Of a DNA stretch of 61,960 nucleotides, positions 45,478 to 54,384 are shown in pieces. Position 1 is the first letter of the stretch. Each line of letters begins with the position of its first letter. The stretch is from Bdellovibrionales bacterium (lineage in GTDB: Bacteria > Bdellovibrionota > Bdellovibrionia > Bdellovibrionales > Bdellovibrionaceae), in NCBI GenBank assembly GCA_005793345.1, contig SXSU01000004.1, positions 1 through 61,960 of the forward strand, given 5' to 3'. A program made the position numbers and the translations under genes. The notes under the pieces are model-generated. The model worked only from the letters and a program-made list of their open reading frames with translations, made no database searches and was not told where the DNA came from.

Positions 45478-45641
45478 AACAGCTCATGATAATGTCTGAT
45501 ATAATCGCGAAGCGATCAGACAAAATCAAATGAATTAATAAAGGGGTGATTCAAAAATCACCCCCAAGAAACAAAAAAATAAATGCATAAGATTATGTCT
45601 GATATAATCGCGAAGCGATCAGACTTAATCTTATGCATTTA
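45478..45641 (-). repeat. palindromic repeat unit A-B-A inside the pntAB operon (copy 10)
   Basis: The module A next to pntA is perfect: ATGCATAAGATTATGTCTGAT pairs with ATCAGACTTAATCTTATGCAT around ATCGC-GAA-GCGAT. Its end provides the TAA stop of pntA (45639-45641). Module B is GGGGTGATTCAAAAATCACCCC. The module A next to pntB keeps its inner hairpin and GTCTGAT/ATCAGAC arms, but its outer arm is lost on one side. Confidence 0.92.
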
Positions 45642-47192
45642 TTTGCGAAACATTTTCAACATTCGATGAGTCACATAAAAACCACCAAACATATTTATAG
45701 CAGTGAGTACAATTGCAATAGCTGACATTAATATGACTATAGAATTACTTGATGAGATTTGTGTAAGCGAACCTAAAATAATAATGCTTGAAATAGCATT
45801 GGTCACGCTCATAAGTGGTGTATGAAGTGAAGCTGTCACATTCCAAACGACCATGTAACCGACAAAACATGATAATGCAAATACTGTCAGGTGACCCATT
45901 AAAGGTGCAGGGGCATATAGACCTAATATAATAAAAAATAAAACCATTGAACCCCAGAACAAAAATGTTTTAGTTAATGATGGAGATTCGACTTTAGAAG
46001 ATAGCTTTACTGATTCGATTTGTTGATGTTGATTTGGTTTTGTTGCGGTCTGTGGAGAGGGCTGAATAATCGCAGGAGGGGGCCAAGTGATTTGTCCTTG
46101 GTGGGTAACAGTAGTTCCTCTGATTACGTCATCATTCATATTAAAATTTAATGAACCATTTTTTTGAGTGCAAAGCTCTTCAATGAGTCTCAAGATATTA
46201 GTTGAGTATAAAATACTTGACTGACGTGAAAGTCTACTTGGTAAATCTTTAAATCCAATTATAGTGACTCCATTTGCGGTTGTATAAAGTTCACCAGGGT
46301 GAGTGAGTTCACAATTTCCACCTTGCTCCGAGGCTAGATCAACAATTACACTACCTGACTTCATATCAGCGACCATTTCTTTTGTTATCAGCTTTGGTGC
46401 TGGTTTACCTGGGATTAATGCAGTGGTAATAATAATATCACAGTCTTTACATTGTTGATGTGTTAATTCTTTTTGAGCTTTTTGAAATCCTTCACTCATA
46501 GTTTTAGCATAACCGCCTGAACCAGATCCTTCTTCTTTATAATTGACCTCAATAAATTCTCCGCCCATGGATTTTACCTGATCTTTAACCTCGGAGCGAG
46601 TATCAGTAGCTCTAACAATGGCACCTAATCCAGAAGCAGAACCTATAGCTGATAAACCCGCAACTCCGGCTCCAATAACAAATACTTTTGCAGGAGGTAT
46701 TTTGCCAGCAGCGGTCACTTGACCTGTAAAAAATCGACCAAATTGGTGAGCTGCTTCGATGACTGCTCTATAACCTGCAATATTTGCCATTGAGCTTAAT
46801 GCATCTAATTTTTGCGCTCTCGAAATTCGGGGAACACAATCCATTGAAAGTGCAGTTAATTTTTTTTCAGTCATTTGTTCCAGTAAATTTTTATTTTGTG
46901 CGGGCCAAATAAAACTAATTAAATTCGAATTATTATTTATTAATTTAAGTTCAACCTCATTGGGGCAGCGTACTTTCAGAATAAGATCAGAATTTTTATA
47001 AAGTGTAGGGGCATCTGTAGCTATACTACAACCAGCAGCTTTATAATCTTCATCAGAGAAATTTGAATAACTTCCAGCTCCAGTCTCAATAGTAACAGTA
47101 AAACCAAGTTGAATTAGTTTTTTAGCAACCTCTGGAACGGTGGCGACTCTTTTTTCTCCCTCAAAAATTTCTTTTGGAATTCCAATTCTCAT
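45639..47192 (-). CDS. pntA: NAD(P) transhydrogenase subunit alpha
   Basis: The NAD(H)-binding subunit with part of the proton channel. The 517-aa protein begins [20 protein letters not shown], shared with alanine dehydrogenases. [21 protein letters not shown] forms the dinucleotide fold, with [27 protein letters not shown] and [14 protein letters not shown] following. A linker leads to about four C-terminal transmembrane helices (residues about 410-510), as in full-length PntA rather than the split PntAA/PntAB form. I start at the ATG at 47192 with AAGGAC upstream; 19 upstream codons in frame are rejected. pntB follows after a repeat unit. The enzyme makes NADPH using the proton gradient. 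Confidence 0.95.
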   Translation of the reverse strand: MRIGIPKEIFEGEKRVATVPEVAKKLIQLGFTVTIETGAGSYSNFSDEDYKAAGCSIATDAPTLYKNSDLILKVRCPNEVELKLINNNSNLISFIWPAQNKNLLEQMTEKKLTALSMDCVPRISRAQKLDALSSMANIAGYRAVIEAAHQFGRFFTGQVTAAGKIPPAKVFVIGAGVAGLSAIGSASGLGAIVRATDTRSEVKDQVKSMGGEFIEVNYKEEGSGSGGYAKTMSEGFQKAQKELTHQQCKDCDIIITTALIPGKPAPKLITKEMVADMKSGSVIVDLASEQGGNCELTHPGELYTTANGVTIIGFKDLPSRLSRQSSILYSTNILRLIEELCTQKNGSLNFNMNDDVIRGTTVTHQGQITWPPPAIIQPSPQTATKPNQHQQIESVKLSSKVESPSLTKTFLFWGSMVLFFIILGLYAPAPLMGHLTVFALSCFVGYMVVWNVTASLHTPLMSVTNAISSIIILGSLTQISSSNSIVILMSAIAIVLTAINMFGGFYVTHRMLKMFRK

Positions 47193-47261
47193 AAATTGTC
47201 CTTTCGCCACTATTGATTTAAGTAGAATTCTATTTTTAAAGAAGATCAATAGAATTTAATA

Positions 47262-47340
47262 ACTTCTCATGGTAAAGTCTGATTGCTTCGCAATTGTATG
47301 CGAGACAAAATCATACGTCGTTATTTTCTTGCTTGCTAGC
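47262..47340 (+). repeat. module A with spacer, partly decayed (copy 11)
   Basis: AACTTCTCATGGTAAAGTCTGATTGCTTCGCAATT starts module A with the T-A variant of the inner stem (ATTGC/GCAAT). The closing half is altered (GCGAGACAAAATCATACG) much as in the copy at 10627. The flank TTATTTTCTTGCTTGCTAGC resembles the usual TTATTTTCTTGTTTGTTGGG, and module B is missing. The ppx stop codon lies in this flank. Confidence 0.78.
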
Positions 47341-48472
47341 TAATTTTTAATTTCATATTAAAGGCAGAATCAAAAAATTGAACAGTCTGTTCTAATAATT
47401 TTGTATTTATGCTTGCTTTTAATTTTTTAGGAATCTTTATCATTAATGAGGGATTAGTTTTATTTAAATTATATTTAATAGATTTATAGAGTGGCTCTTT
47501 ACTTTTATTACTGCCACCTTTGTTTTTAATTCGCGAGTGATTTAACAACTCAAGTTGTTCATCAAAAATTCCATCACGTAAACAATGTTCTGTGAATTTA
47601 ACTTTTTTACATCTTAGAGCGCGCATAAATTCTTGTAAGATGATTGAGCCAGAAACAATTTGATCAATACGTTTTTGTTCCATATTTGGAAAATTGCATA
47701 TTTGTTTAAATGTCATGGGTTCAAGTGTTGATATGAGTTTATTTAAAAATTGAATTTCTATTTGCTTTTTTGAATAACGACTTCGCATAAGTCGATCTAG
47801 TGCTTTAATAGTTCCTGAGGAGCCAATCATCATAGGGACTGAAGTTAAATTAATTTTTGGCTGTGCATTTTCAAATCCATTTAAAATTGAAGATTGAATT
47901 CCCAAGCGAGCTTGTAAAACGCTTTGAGGAGTGGGGGGAATTTTTTTTAAGTGCATTTGTTGAATTCGTGCAGTTCCAATCGGAAAACTTTCTGCAAATA
48001 GAATTTTTTTTCCATGGCATATAGAAATTTCAGTGCTTCCTCCACCGATATCAATGAGTCCATAAATATTTTTTGAAGTTTTGGTATTTTTTAATATTCC
48101 TCTAGCAATCAATTCGGCTTCTCTCTTGCCAGAAATAATATCAATTTTAATTCCAGATTTTTTATAAATAGAGTTTAAAAAACTTTCTGGATTTTTAGTT
48201 TCTCGAAGTGCACTTGTTGCGAACGCTACAATCTTTTGAGTTTTAAAATGTTTTGAAATCTTTGAAAAACGAATAAATGCAGCAATGGTTCTAGTCTTTG
48301 CTTCAGGACTTAATAAGCCAGTTTGAAATAAATCTTGCCCCAATTTGACCATAATTTTTTCACGATACAATCGCAAATTTTTGAAATTTTTTGCTGTCAT
48401 TGGGCGATCAGGAATATCATAAATATCAAAACGTACAGAATTGGTCCCTAAATCTATGATACCTAAACGCAT
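47336..48472 (-). CDS. ppx: Ppx/GppA family phosphatase (exopolyphosphatase-like)
   Basis: Hydrolyses polyphosphate or guanosine pentaphosphate. The 378-aa protein has the actin-like fold: LGIIDLGTNSVRFDIYDI (phosphate 1), FATSALRETKNPESFLN, SGKREAELIARGIL, YGLIDIGGGSTEISI (phosphate 2) and SSGTIKALDRLM. It has the core domains plus a short tail and lacks the large C-terminal HD domain of E. coli Ppx (513 aa), so Ppx and GppA activities cannot be told apart. It lies 18 nt after ppk, a common pairing that links polyphosphate synthesis and breakdown. The start ATG at 48472 follows GGAG. The TAG stop lies in repeat-derived DNA. Confidence 0.87.
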   Translation of the reverse strand: MRLGIIDLGTNSVRFDIYDIPDRPMTAKNFKNLRLYREKIMVKLGQDLFQTGLLSPEAKTRTIAAFIRFSKISKHFKTQKIVAFATSALRETKNPESFLNSIYKKSGIKIDIISGKREAELIARGILKNTKTSKNIYGLIDIGGGSTEISICHGKKILFAESFPIGTARIQQMHLKKIPPTPQSVLQARLGIQSSILNGFENAQPKINLTSVPMMIGSSGTIKALDRLMRSRYSKKQIEIQFLNKLISTLEPMTFKQICNFPNMEQKRIDQIVSGSIILQEFMRALRCKKVKFTEHCLRDGIFDEQLELLNHSRIKNKGGSNKSKEPLYKSIKYNLNKTNPSLMIKIPKKLKASINTKLLEQTVQFFDSAFNMKLKIS

Positions 48473-48490
48473 AAATTAAACTCCTATGGA

Positions 48491-50587
48491 TTAGTTTTGA
48501 AGATCTTCATTTTGTGCTAAGGTATAATCCATTAGCTTTTGATGGACCCCAACGTCTCTGCGATGTGATTCATGTTTAGCATATCCACCATTACTATTCA
48601 TTTCCCATGATTGCCGCTTGTCCTTAATCAACATTTTAAATAAATTCCAAATTTTAATTTTAATGTTTGGTGATTCAATTGGAGCGACAGCTTCTACGCG
48701 TGCATGGAGGTTACGATGCATCCAATCTGCAGATCCAATATAAAAAGCTCCATTCTCTGGTATTTTAGAGCCATGTCTAAAATAATAGATTCGAGAATGT
48801 TCTAAAAATCTTCCAATAATTGAAATAACTTTAATATTTTCACTTAAGTTTTTTACTTTGGGTCTTAAAATACAGACTCCTCGCACGAATAATAATATTT
48901 TAACTCCGGCGCGTGAAGCTTCATAGAGTTTGCGAATAATATCTTCATCTTCTAAGCTATTCATTTTTGCTATTATCATTGCTGGCTTTTTATTTTTAGC
49001 TGCAAAGATTTCAAACTGAATGAGGTCAATAAATTTCTTCTTCATTTGAATTGGTGCTACTAAAAGTTTTTGATAGCTTTTATAAAGCGAGCGCCCAGTT
49101 AAATAATGAAATAAGTGAACAACATCATCTGTAAAGTGTGGTGAAGATGTGAATAATCCGAGATCAGTATAAAACTGTGAAGTCACTGAATGATAATTTC
49201 CAGTACCAATATGACAATAACATTTTACTCCCTCAGTTTCTTTTCGAACAACCAAAGAAAGTTTACAGTGAGTTTTTAATCCAACAATTCCATAGACAAC
49301 ATGCACACCAGCTTTTTCTAAGGTTTGAGCAACTTGAATATTGCGAGCTTCATCAAATCTAGCTTTAAGTTCAACAAGACATACCACTTGTTTGCCAGAT
49401 TCTGCAGCCCGAATAAGTAAAGGAATAAAAGGACTAGCTATGCCAGTACGGTATAAAGTCATTTTAATGGCAATAACATGGGGGTCATCAACGGCTTCTC
49501 GAATAAATCTTTCAACTGTAGCGCTAAAACTTTCAAAGGGGTGATGGACTAATACGTCTTGATTATTAAGGATTTGAAATAATGATTGTGTATCATCTTT
49601 AAAAATATGAGGGATCGTAGGGTGCCAAGTTTTATATTTTAAAGCGTTAAGAGGTAAGTTTGGAAGATCATTTAAGTTTAAAATATCTAGTGGAAGATCA
49701 TAAGGAAAAACATCTTCAGCAGAAACTTCTAACTCTTCTTTTAGTCTCTCTAAAATTCTCATATCCGCATCGGGACCTACTTCTAATCGAACTATATCTG
49801 CAAATTTTCTTTCCCGAAGTTCTTCAGTAATCATTTCAAGTAAATCTTCAGCATCTTCTTCATCTCTTTCAATATCTGCATTGCGTGTAATTCTAAAAAT
49901 CATCGATGCTTTGATGATCATCCCGGGAAAAATTTGTTCTAGGTGTTGTGTTACTAAATCATGTATACTTAAAAGTTCAACTTTGTCAGCAATGCTTCGA
50001 AGTGTTTTAATTTTAGGAAGTTCAATCCACGTCGGAAAAGCATCAGGAATTTTTACTCGGGCAAAAAGTTCTTCATCAACATGATCGACATTTTGTAAAG
50101 CGACACCTATAGAGGTTGAAAGATTTGAAAGAAAAGGGAAGGGGTGTCCAGGATCGACAGCTAATGGAGTTAAAATTGGAAAAATTTTTTGATTAAAAAA
50201 GTCAGTAGCAAATTTTTTCTGTTCAGGGGTCAGTTGTTCCCATTTTTTTAAATACACTGATTTTTTTCTTAACTTAGGTAATAATTCATTTTTAAGAATA
50301 GTTTGTTGCTTACTAATTAATTTTAAAACTCGTTTACGAACAACAATTAGTGTTTCAGCTGGAGAGTGACCATCTTTGGTTCTCGTATTAACTGCAACTT
50401 GTCTCATTAAGCCGCCAACTCGCTTCATAAAAAATTCATCAAGATTAGTTGAAAAAATATTAAAAAATTTAACTTGTTCCAGCAAGGGGTATCTTTGATC
50501 TTGAGATTCAGAAAGAACTCTCTCGTTAAATTGTAACCAGCTCAATTCTCTATTAATTCGATTTGATTTTGAAATGCGTTTTTCCAT
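48491..50587 (-). CDS. ppk: polyphosphate kinase 1
   Basis: Synthesises polyphosphate from ATP via a phosphohistidine. The 698-aa protein has RELSWLQFNERVLSE and IFSTNLDEFFMKRVGGL at the N terminus and FPILTPLAVDPGHPFPFLSN. The two phospholipase-D-like halves carry ELKARFDEARNI, GLKTHCKLSLVVR (the autophosphorylated His) and CHIGTGNYHSVTS, then the second half with IGSADWMHRNLHARVEA. Length matches PPK1 (about 690 aa). It lies between a small membrane protein gene (21 nt upstream) and ppx (18 nt downstream), all on the minus strand, forming an operon. Polyphosphate supports stress survival and motility in many bacteria. Confidence 0.96.
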   Translation of the reverse strand: MEKRISKSNRINRELSWLQFNERVLSESQDQRYPLLEQVKFFNIFSTNLDEFFMKRVGGLMRQVAVNTRTKDGHSPAETLIVVRKRVLKLISKQQTILKNELLPKLRKKSVYLKKWEQLTPEQKKFATDFFNQKIFPILTPLAVDPGHPFPFLSNLSTSIGVALQNVDHVDEELFARVKIPDAFPTWIELPKIKTLRSIADKVELLSIHDLVTQHLEQIFPGMIIKASMIFRITRNADIERDEEDAEDLLEMITEELRERKFADIVRLEVGPDADMRILERLKEELEVSAEDVFPYDLPLDILNLNDLPNLPLNALKYKTWHPTIPHIFKDDTQSLFQILNNQDVLVHHPFESFSATVERFIREAVDDPHVIAIKMTLYRTGIASPFIPLLIRAAESGKQVVCLVELKARFDEARNIQVAQTLEKAGVHVVYGIVGLKTHCKLSLVVRKETEGVKCYCHIGTGNYHSVTSQFYTDLGLFTSSPHFTDDVVHLFHYLTGRSLYKSYQKLLVAPIQMKKKFIDLIQFEIFAAKNKKPAMIIAKMNSLEDEDIIRKLYEASRAGVKILLFVRGVCILRPKVKNLSENIKVISIIGRFLEHSRIYYFRHGSKIPENGAFYIGSADWMHRNLHARVEAVAPIESPNIKIKIWNLFKMLIKDKRQSWEMNSNGGYAKHESHRRDVGVHQKLMDYTLAQNEDLQN

Positions 50588-50608
50588 GAATTAAAAATCC
50601 CATTTGAT

Positions 50609-51274
50609 TCAGATCTGATCCATCATTGAATTTTTACTTAAATGTCTCTCATAGTAAAGCTTTTTGTTAAAAAAATAATTTTGAATTTTAAAATTGAGTT
50701 CATTTTCTTTAAAAATCAGATCTGCTAAAAAAAATCCTGAATAGCGTAATTTTGTTTGTCCTTGAAAAGGATCTAATTCTGCTCTTAAATCATGAACAAC
50801 GGGTGATAATAGGTTAGAGGTAAACTTAATATCGGTGGCTGTTTTTTCTTTTATTCTATCACTAAAGCGACCAAGTGTAGAGTGTTTAAAGCTATCAGTT
50901 TCAATTAATGTATTTAAACTTTTATCTGCAATTTTGTTAAAAACAAGAGCGGGTTCATTTGTTGGTTCTAAGTCATTGGGAATAATTTTATTTAAAGTAT
51001 TTTTATATTCTGTAATATCATTGTAAGCAACAAGTTGAAAATAATTTGATAATCCAGATTGTTGTAAAGCAATTGGTGATGATAGGCTATTAGGGTCTCT
51101 TAATACACTTGAGTTTTTTGATAATAGTATTTCAGTAATATGAATATTTAAACAAATAAATGCAAAAATTGCTAATAGACTTAAAATACAAAGTGATATT
51201 TGGTGTTGAAGCCAAATTTTATTTTTTAAATTTATTTTAAATTTAAAAAATGTCATCAAATTTAAAATATACAT
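50609..51274 (-). CDS. membrane-anchored hypothetical protein leading the ppk-ppx operon
   Basis: A 221-aa protein with a basic start and one transmembrane segment (about residues 24-47), then a soluble domain probably in the periplasm. The domain has many Leu/Asn residues, and no motif was recognised (DLRAELDPFQGQTKLRYSGF and LADLIFKENELNFKIQNYFF are the most regular stretches). AGGTGAG 5 nt upstream supports the ATG at 51274. It is the first gene of a likely operon with ppk and ppx. Whether it takes part in polyphosphate metabolism is unknown. Confidence 0.6.
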   Translation of the reverse strand: MYILNLMTFFKFKINLKNKIWLQHQISLCILSLLAIFAFICLNIHITEILLSKNSSVLRDPNSLSSPIALQQSGLSNYFQLVAYNDITEYKNTLNKIIPNDLEPTNEPALVFNKIADKSLNTLIETDSFKHSTLGRFSDRIKEKTATDIKFTSNLLSPVVHDLRAELDPFQGQTKLRYSGFFLADLIFKENELNFKIQNYFFNKKLYYERHLSKNSMMDQI

Positions 51275-51540
51275 AACTCACCTTTAAATATCTCAATGTG
51301 AGATATTGTTTTTTAATTTTTATATTAAGTTTTTCTGAAGCAACTTTCTCCTTCAATATTGTAATGCAAACTATGCCAATGTTTCTAAATGAGATGCAGA
51401 ATTATTATATGTGATATTTTGAATTTGAACAGGCGGGTTATGTTAAATTATTAGATAGTATAAGCTGATTTTTGTTAGCTCATCATGTCGAGGATAAAAA
51501 GTATTCGCGCCTTTTGAAAAATTATAGTTATACTTAAAGA

Positions 51541-51696
51541 AGCTCTTCTAAGGGCATGGAAGGAGGTGATGCTTGGTGTTTAAATGTGATATAACCAAGG
51601 CGGAGGTGGTTGTTTCATAATAATTTATTTTATGAGACAATTGCGTTCGCCGATTGCATTGGTGGACGGTGGATATAATCCACCGTCCCCTCTTTT
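51541..51696 (+). ncRNA. candidate structured RNA with full Shine-Dalgarno complement
   Basis: Within a 453-nt gene-free gap the plus strand shows three hairpins in series. CTTGGT (51572-51577) pairs with ACCAAG (51594-51599). TTGTTTCATAA (51610-51620) pairs with TTATGAGACAA (51630-51640). GGACGGTGGAT (51664-51674) pairs perfectly with ATCCACCGTCC (51678-51688), followed by CCTCTTTT, a terminator-like end. AAGGAGGTGAT at 51560-51570 is an 11-nt exact complement of the usual 16S rRNA 3' end, and GGAGGTGG recurs at 51602. TATACT at 51529-51534 is a possible -10 box; no good -35 is visible. No ORF of note follows on this strand. It does not resemble tmRNA, RNase P, 4.5S or 6S RNA. The boundaries are estimates. 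Confidence 0.5.
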
Positions 51697-51727
51697 AGAA
51701 ATTTATAAAAATGTATATTCTGTATTT

Positions 51728-52618
51728 TTACTTAAGTTTTGAAAAAAAATTTGTGTTTTTTGCAAGTTCATCAATATAAGGATCAATTTCTAGTTTTAAC
51801 TCCTGAGGCATATCTTTGTAATCTACATAAAATTCTTCAGGAACATATCTAAAAGTAAGGTTTATTCTTCTGACTTCATAATTTTTTAAATGAGTACAAT
51901 TAAATGCTATTGGAGATTTTCGATCAACTCGCTGTACTCTATGAAAAAGTTTATTTTTAAATTTTTCTCCTGAAAACACAAGTAATGAATTATCCTCAAG
52001 CCACTGTTGATATATAACTTGAGAATTTGCTTGTTTATGTGAACTACTAACAAATTGAAATAATGTTTTTGCACCAAATGAAAGAGAAGCAACAGGACCG
52101 GGTTCGTGGTCTTTGTGTTCTCCCAGTCGAGCTTGGTCAATTTTTTTTCCTGTTTCAGGATCAATCGAGCTCCCATAATAATTTATGAGTAAAGTATTCA
52201 GATGCCATTTTCGAGGAATAAACGCTGGAGGTAGAGTTGCTTTGACCTTTGCTTCTATTTGATCAATTTTTTTTTGTACGAAATCAGGGTAGGGTTCAGC
52301 TCGCATGCATCGATTTTTAGTTCCATTTGGTAATTGAAAATAACCTAAACAGGCAAATTGCCAGTTACCCATCCAATAGACAGGTCTTAGTAATTTGCGA
52401 TTTTCATCACTCATAAAAACATAATTTGAAATTTCATTTGTTGTAGATGAAAGATATCGAGATTCCCAAATAGGGTGAAGAGAACAGAGCCATTTAATCC
52501 ACTTCGAGTAATCAATTGAATTAAAATAATTTTGTTCAAGTAATAAACCAATAGGGAGATTCATTGACCTTGAAATATTATTTGCGGTTGGGTTTATTTT
52601 TTTAATTTTTGGTTTCAT
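51728..52618 (-). CDS. AlkB-like 2-oxoglutarate/Fe(II) oxygenase
   Basis: A 296-aa member of the AlkB-like dioxygenase group, which oxidises methyl groups on nucleic acids or proteins using 2-oxoglutarate and Fe(II). The core shows WHLNTLLINYYGS, GEHKDHEPGPVASLSFG with the iron-binding His-x-Asp (HKD), NSLLVFSGEKFKNKLFHRVQ with the distal His, and RRINLTFRYVP with the Arg that binds 2-oxoglutarate. Unlike E. coli AlkB (216 aa) it has a longer N-terminal region containing MGNWQFACLGYF. It starts 12 nt after the PQQ dehydrogenase gene, so the two are probably co-transcribed. The substrate is unknown; repair of alkylated bases is one option. Confidence 0.83.
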   Translation of the reverse strand: MKPKIKKINPTANNISRSMNLPIGLLLEQNYFNSIDYSKWIKWLCSLHPIWESRYLSSTTNEISNYVFMSDENRKLLRPVYWMGNWQFACLGYFQLPNGTKNRCMRAEPYPDFVQKKIDQIEAKVKATLPPAFIPRKWHLNTLLINYYGSSIDPETGKKIDQARLGEHKDHEPGPVASLSFGAKTLFQFVSSSHKQANSQVIYQQWLEDNSLLVFSGEKFKNKLFHRVQRVDRKSPIAFNCTHLKNYEVRRINLTFRYVPEEFYVDYKDMPQELKLEIDPYIDELAKNTNFFSKLK

Positions 52619-52630
52619 TTATTCTTCGCT

Positions 52631-54370
52631 TCATTTATTGTCGATCCAAGTCTGAAATATTTTAATTGCTGATTCTTTTTCTTCTTCTGATTCCCAACCA
52701 CTCATTGGCATGGGGATAGTCCCGTCTGTACCTTTTAATGAATTTAAAATGAGTTGAGCCTTTTGTTCTTTTACGATTCGACTCAAATTTCCTTCGTCAT
52801 CATAACGAAGAAAGCGAATACCAGGCGCTCCAGCAGTTTGGTGACAGACATAACAATACTTATCAATGACTTTTATTTCAAATTCAATAAATGGTGGTAA
52901 ATTTCCATCAAAAGTTTTTTGATTAAGTCGATTTCTTCGAATTTCTTCTTGTTCTAAACTTAACTCATTATCAACGGGTGGAGGAAGATTGATTTCGTCA
53001 ATGGGTTTACCATCTTGATTTTTAGATCTATCGTAAAAGAGTCTAACAATAGAATTTTGTGGATCATCCTCTACAATTAAAACACTTCCATCCTTAAGTT
53101 CGGTTAACCCCACTGGCTTTCCTTTACCTTGAGTTCCTTTGTACTCCCAATCGTAGACTAGACTGAGTGGTGTTCCAACAGGTTTTCCATTGTTATCATT
53201 ATCAAAAGTTACAATTCTGTGTCCTTTGGATTCGTAACCATGAAGACTTCCAATTAGCTTCCCTTTATAATGTTCTGGAAACATTGATCCTTGATAAATT
53301 ATAAAACTCAGAGGTGCGGAGTGAGTAGGAAGTAAAATTTGAGCAGGAGTAAAGTCCTTTGTGCAATCTACATTTGTCCACTCAGGGCTGTGAAGTTGCG
53401 AAGAATAGCAGTAGGGCCAGCCATAATGATTTCCTTCAAAAATAATATTGAGTTCATCTTCGGGAGAATTTGAATTTGAAAGTTCAGAGGCAAATTTAGT
53501 TATGGCATCCCGAGAATTTTCTCCTTGAATTAAAAAATTTTGAATTGGATCCCATACAAGAGCTATTGAGTTTCGTAAACCTTTTGCATAAACTATAAAA
53601 TCTTTTGAATAGCTACTATCACTTTTACGAAGATATTTACGAATTTGACCACGTCCTTTAAGTTGATCTTCAGCTTCTGGACAATTATCAAATTGCTTTT
53701 GTTTATGGTTGAGGGGATTATTTTTTTCATTTGTATCAGCAAATTTAGTAAAATTTTGACAGACATTTGAGTCTGAACCAACGTTTACATAAATATTTCC
53801 TTCATTATCAAAAGTTAATGATTTTAAAGAGTGAAGCCCCCCATAAGGAATATTATCTATAATTAATTCTAAGGTTTCAACTGGATTTGAACTATAAGGG
53901 TCAAATCTAAAAATTGCAGTTGTCGTTCCTACATATATTTTATTATCTTTCCATTTTAGTATTTGATTGGGTTGATAAAAAAATTTTCGCCGTTGATCTG
54001 TTGGTGAAAAATGAGAAAATTTTTCTTCCGAAAATAAAATTGTTAAATTTTGTTCTGTTGGAGACTTATCAGGATTAATATCTAAGCGATAAATAAATCC
54101 ATTTTGCCCACCAAAACTTACAATATCGCTTATGAGATAAGAGTTTTTATTTAGTTCTACGGCCCAACGTATTTTCTGAGGTATAATCGAATTTTGATTT
54201 GGCTCATAGACAACTCCGAGACAAAATCCAGGAGCTGTTTTAACATTTGCTTTTGGAAAACCACCGCAATCACCAGATGTTTCATACTTTGCAGCTTTCG
54301 CTGTAATAAATATTTGAAGGGTAAAAACAACTGCACAAAGTATAAAAATTACTGGTGTTTTAAATTTCAT
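52631..54370 (-). CDS. secreted PQQ-type sugar dehydrogenase fused to cytochrome c
   Basis: A 579-aa exported protein with a signal peptide (residues 1-27). Residues 60-470 form a six-bladed beta-propeller of the glucose/sorbosone dehydrogenase (GSDH) type: LTFDNEGNIYVNVGSDSN, AKGLRNSIALVWDP and GNHYGWPYCYS are characteristic. Residues 500-579 are a small cytochrome c domain with the haem-binding motif CYVCH and a later PMPMSGW that can supply the axial Met. The fusion would pass electrons from the oxidised substrate to the haem. PQQ dependence is assumed from the family; several GSDH-like proteins have lost it. The AlkB-like gene follows after 12 nt. A tandem repeat cluster lies upstream. 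Confidence 0.83.
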   Translation of the reverse strand: MKFKTPVIFILCAVVFTLQIFITAKAAKYETSGDCGGFPKANVKTAPGFCLGVVYEPNQNSIIPQKIRWAVELNKNSYLISDIVSFGGQNGFIYRLDINPDKSPTEQNLTILFSEEKFSHFSPTDQRRKFFYQPNQILKWKDNKIYVGTTTAIFRFDPYSSNPVETLELIIDNIPYGGLHSLKSLTFDNEGNIYVNVGSDSNVCQNFTKFADTNEKNNPLNHKQKQFDNCPEAEDQLKGRGQIRKYLRKSDSSYSKDFIVYAKGLRNSIALVWDPIQNFLIQGENSRDAITKFASELSNSNSPEDELNIIFEGNHYGWPYCYSSQLHSPEWTNVDCTKDFTPAQILLPTHSAPLSFIIYQGSMFPEHYKGKLIGSLHGYESKGHRIVTFDNDNNGKPVGTPLSLVYDWEYKGTQGKGKPVGLTELKDGSVLIVEDDPQNSIVRLFYDRSKNQDGKPIDEINLPPPVDNELSLEQEEIRRNRLNQKTFDGNLPPFIEFEIKVIDKYCYVCHQTAGAPGIRFLRYDDEGNLSRIVKEQKAQLILNSLKGTDGTIPMPMSGWESEEEKESAIKIFQTWIDNK

Positions 54371-54384
54371 TATATCAATCCTTT

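Noticed and set aside
47193-47249. 19-codon upstream extension of pntA
   Set aside because: AAGGAC sits just before the ATG at 47192, and the MRIGIPKE start is the conserved N terminus of the family.
51568-51582. Mini-ORF MLGV after the perfect Shine-Dalgarno
   Set aside because: The spacing from GGAGG to ATG is too short and only four codons follow; a structured RNA is the simpler reading, though a leader peptide cannot be excluded.
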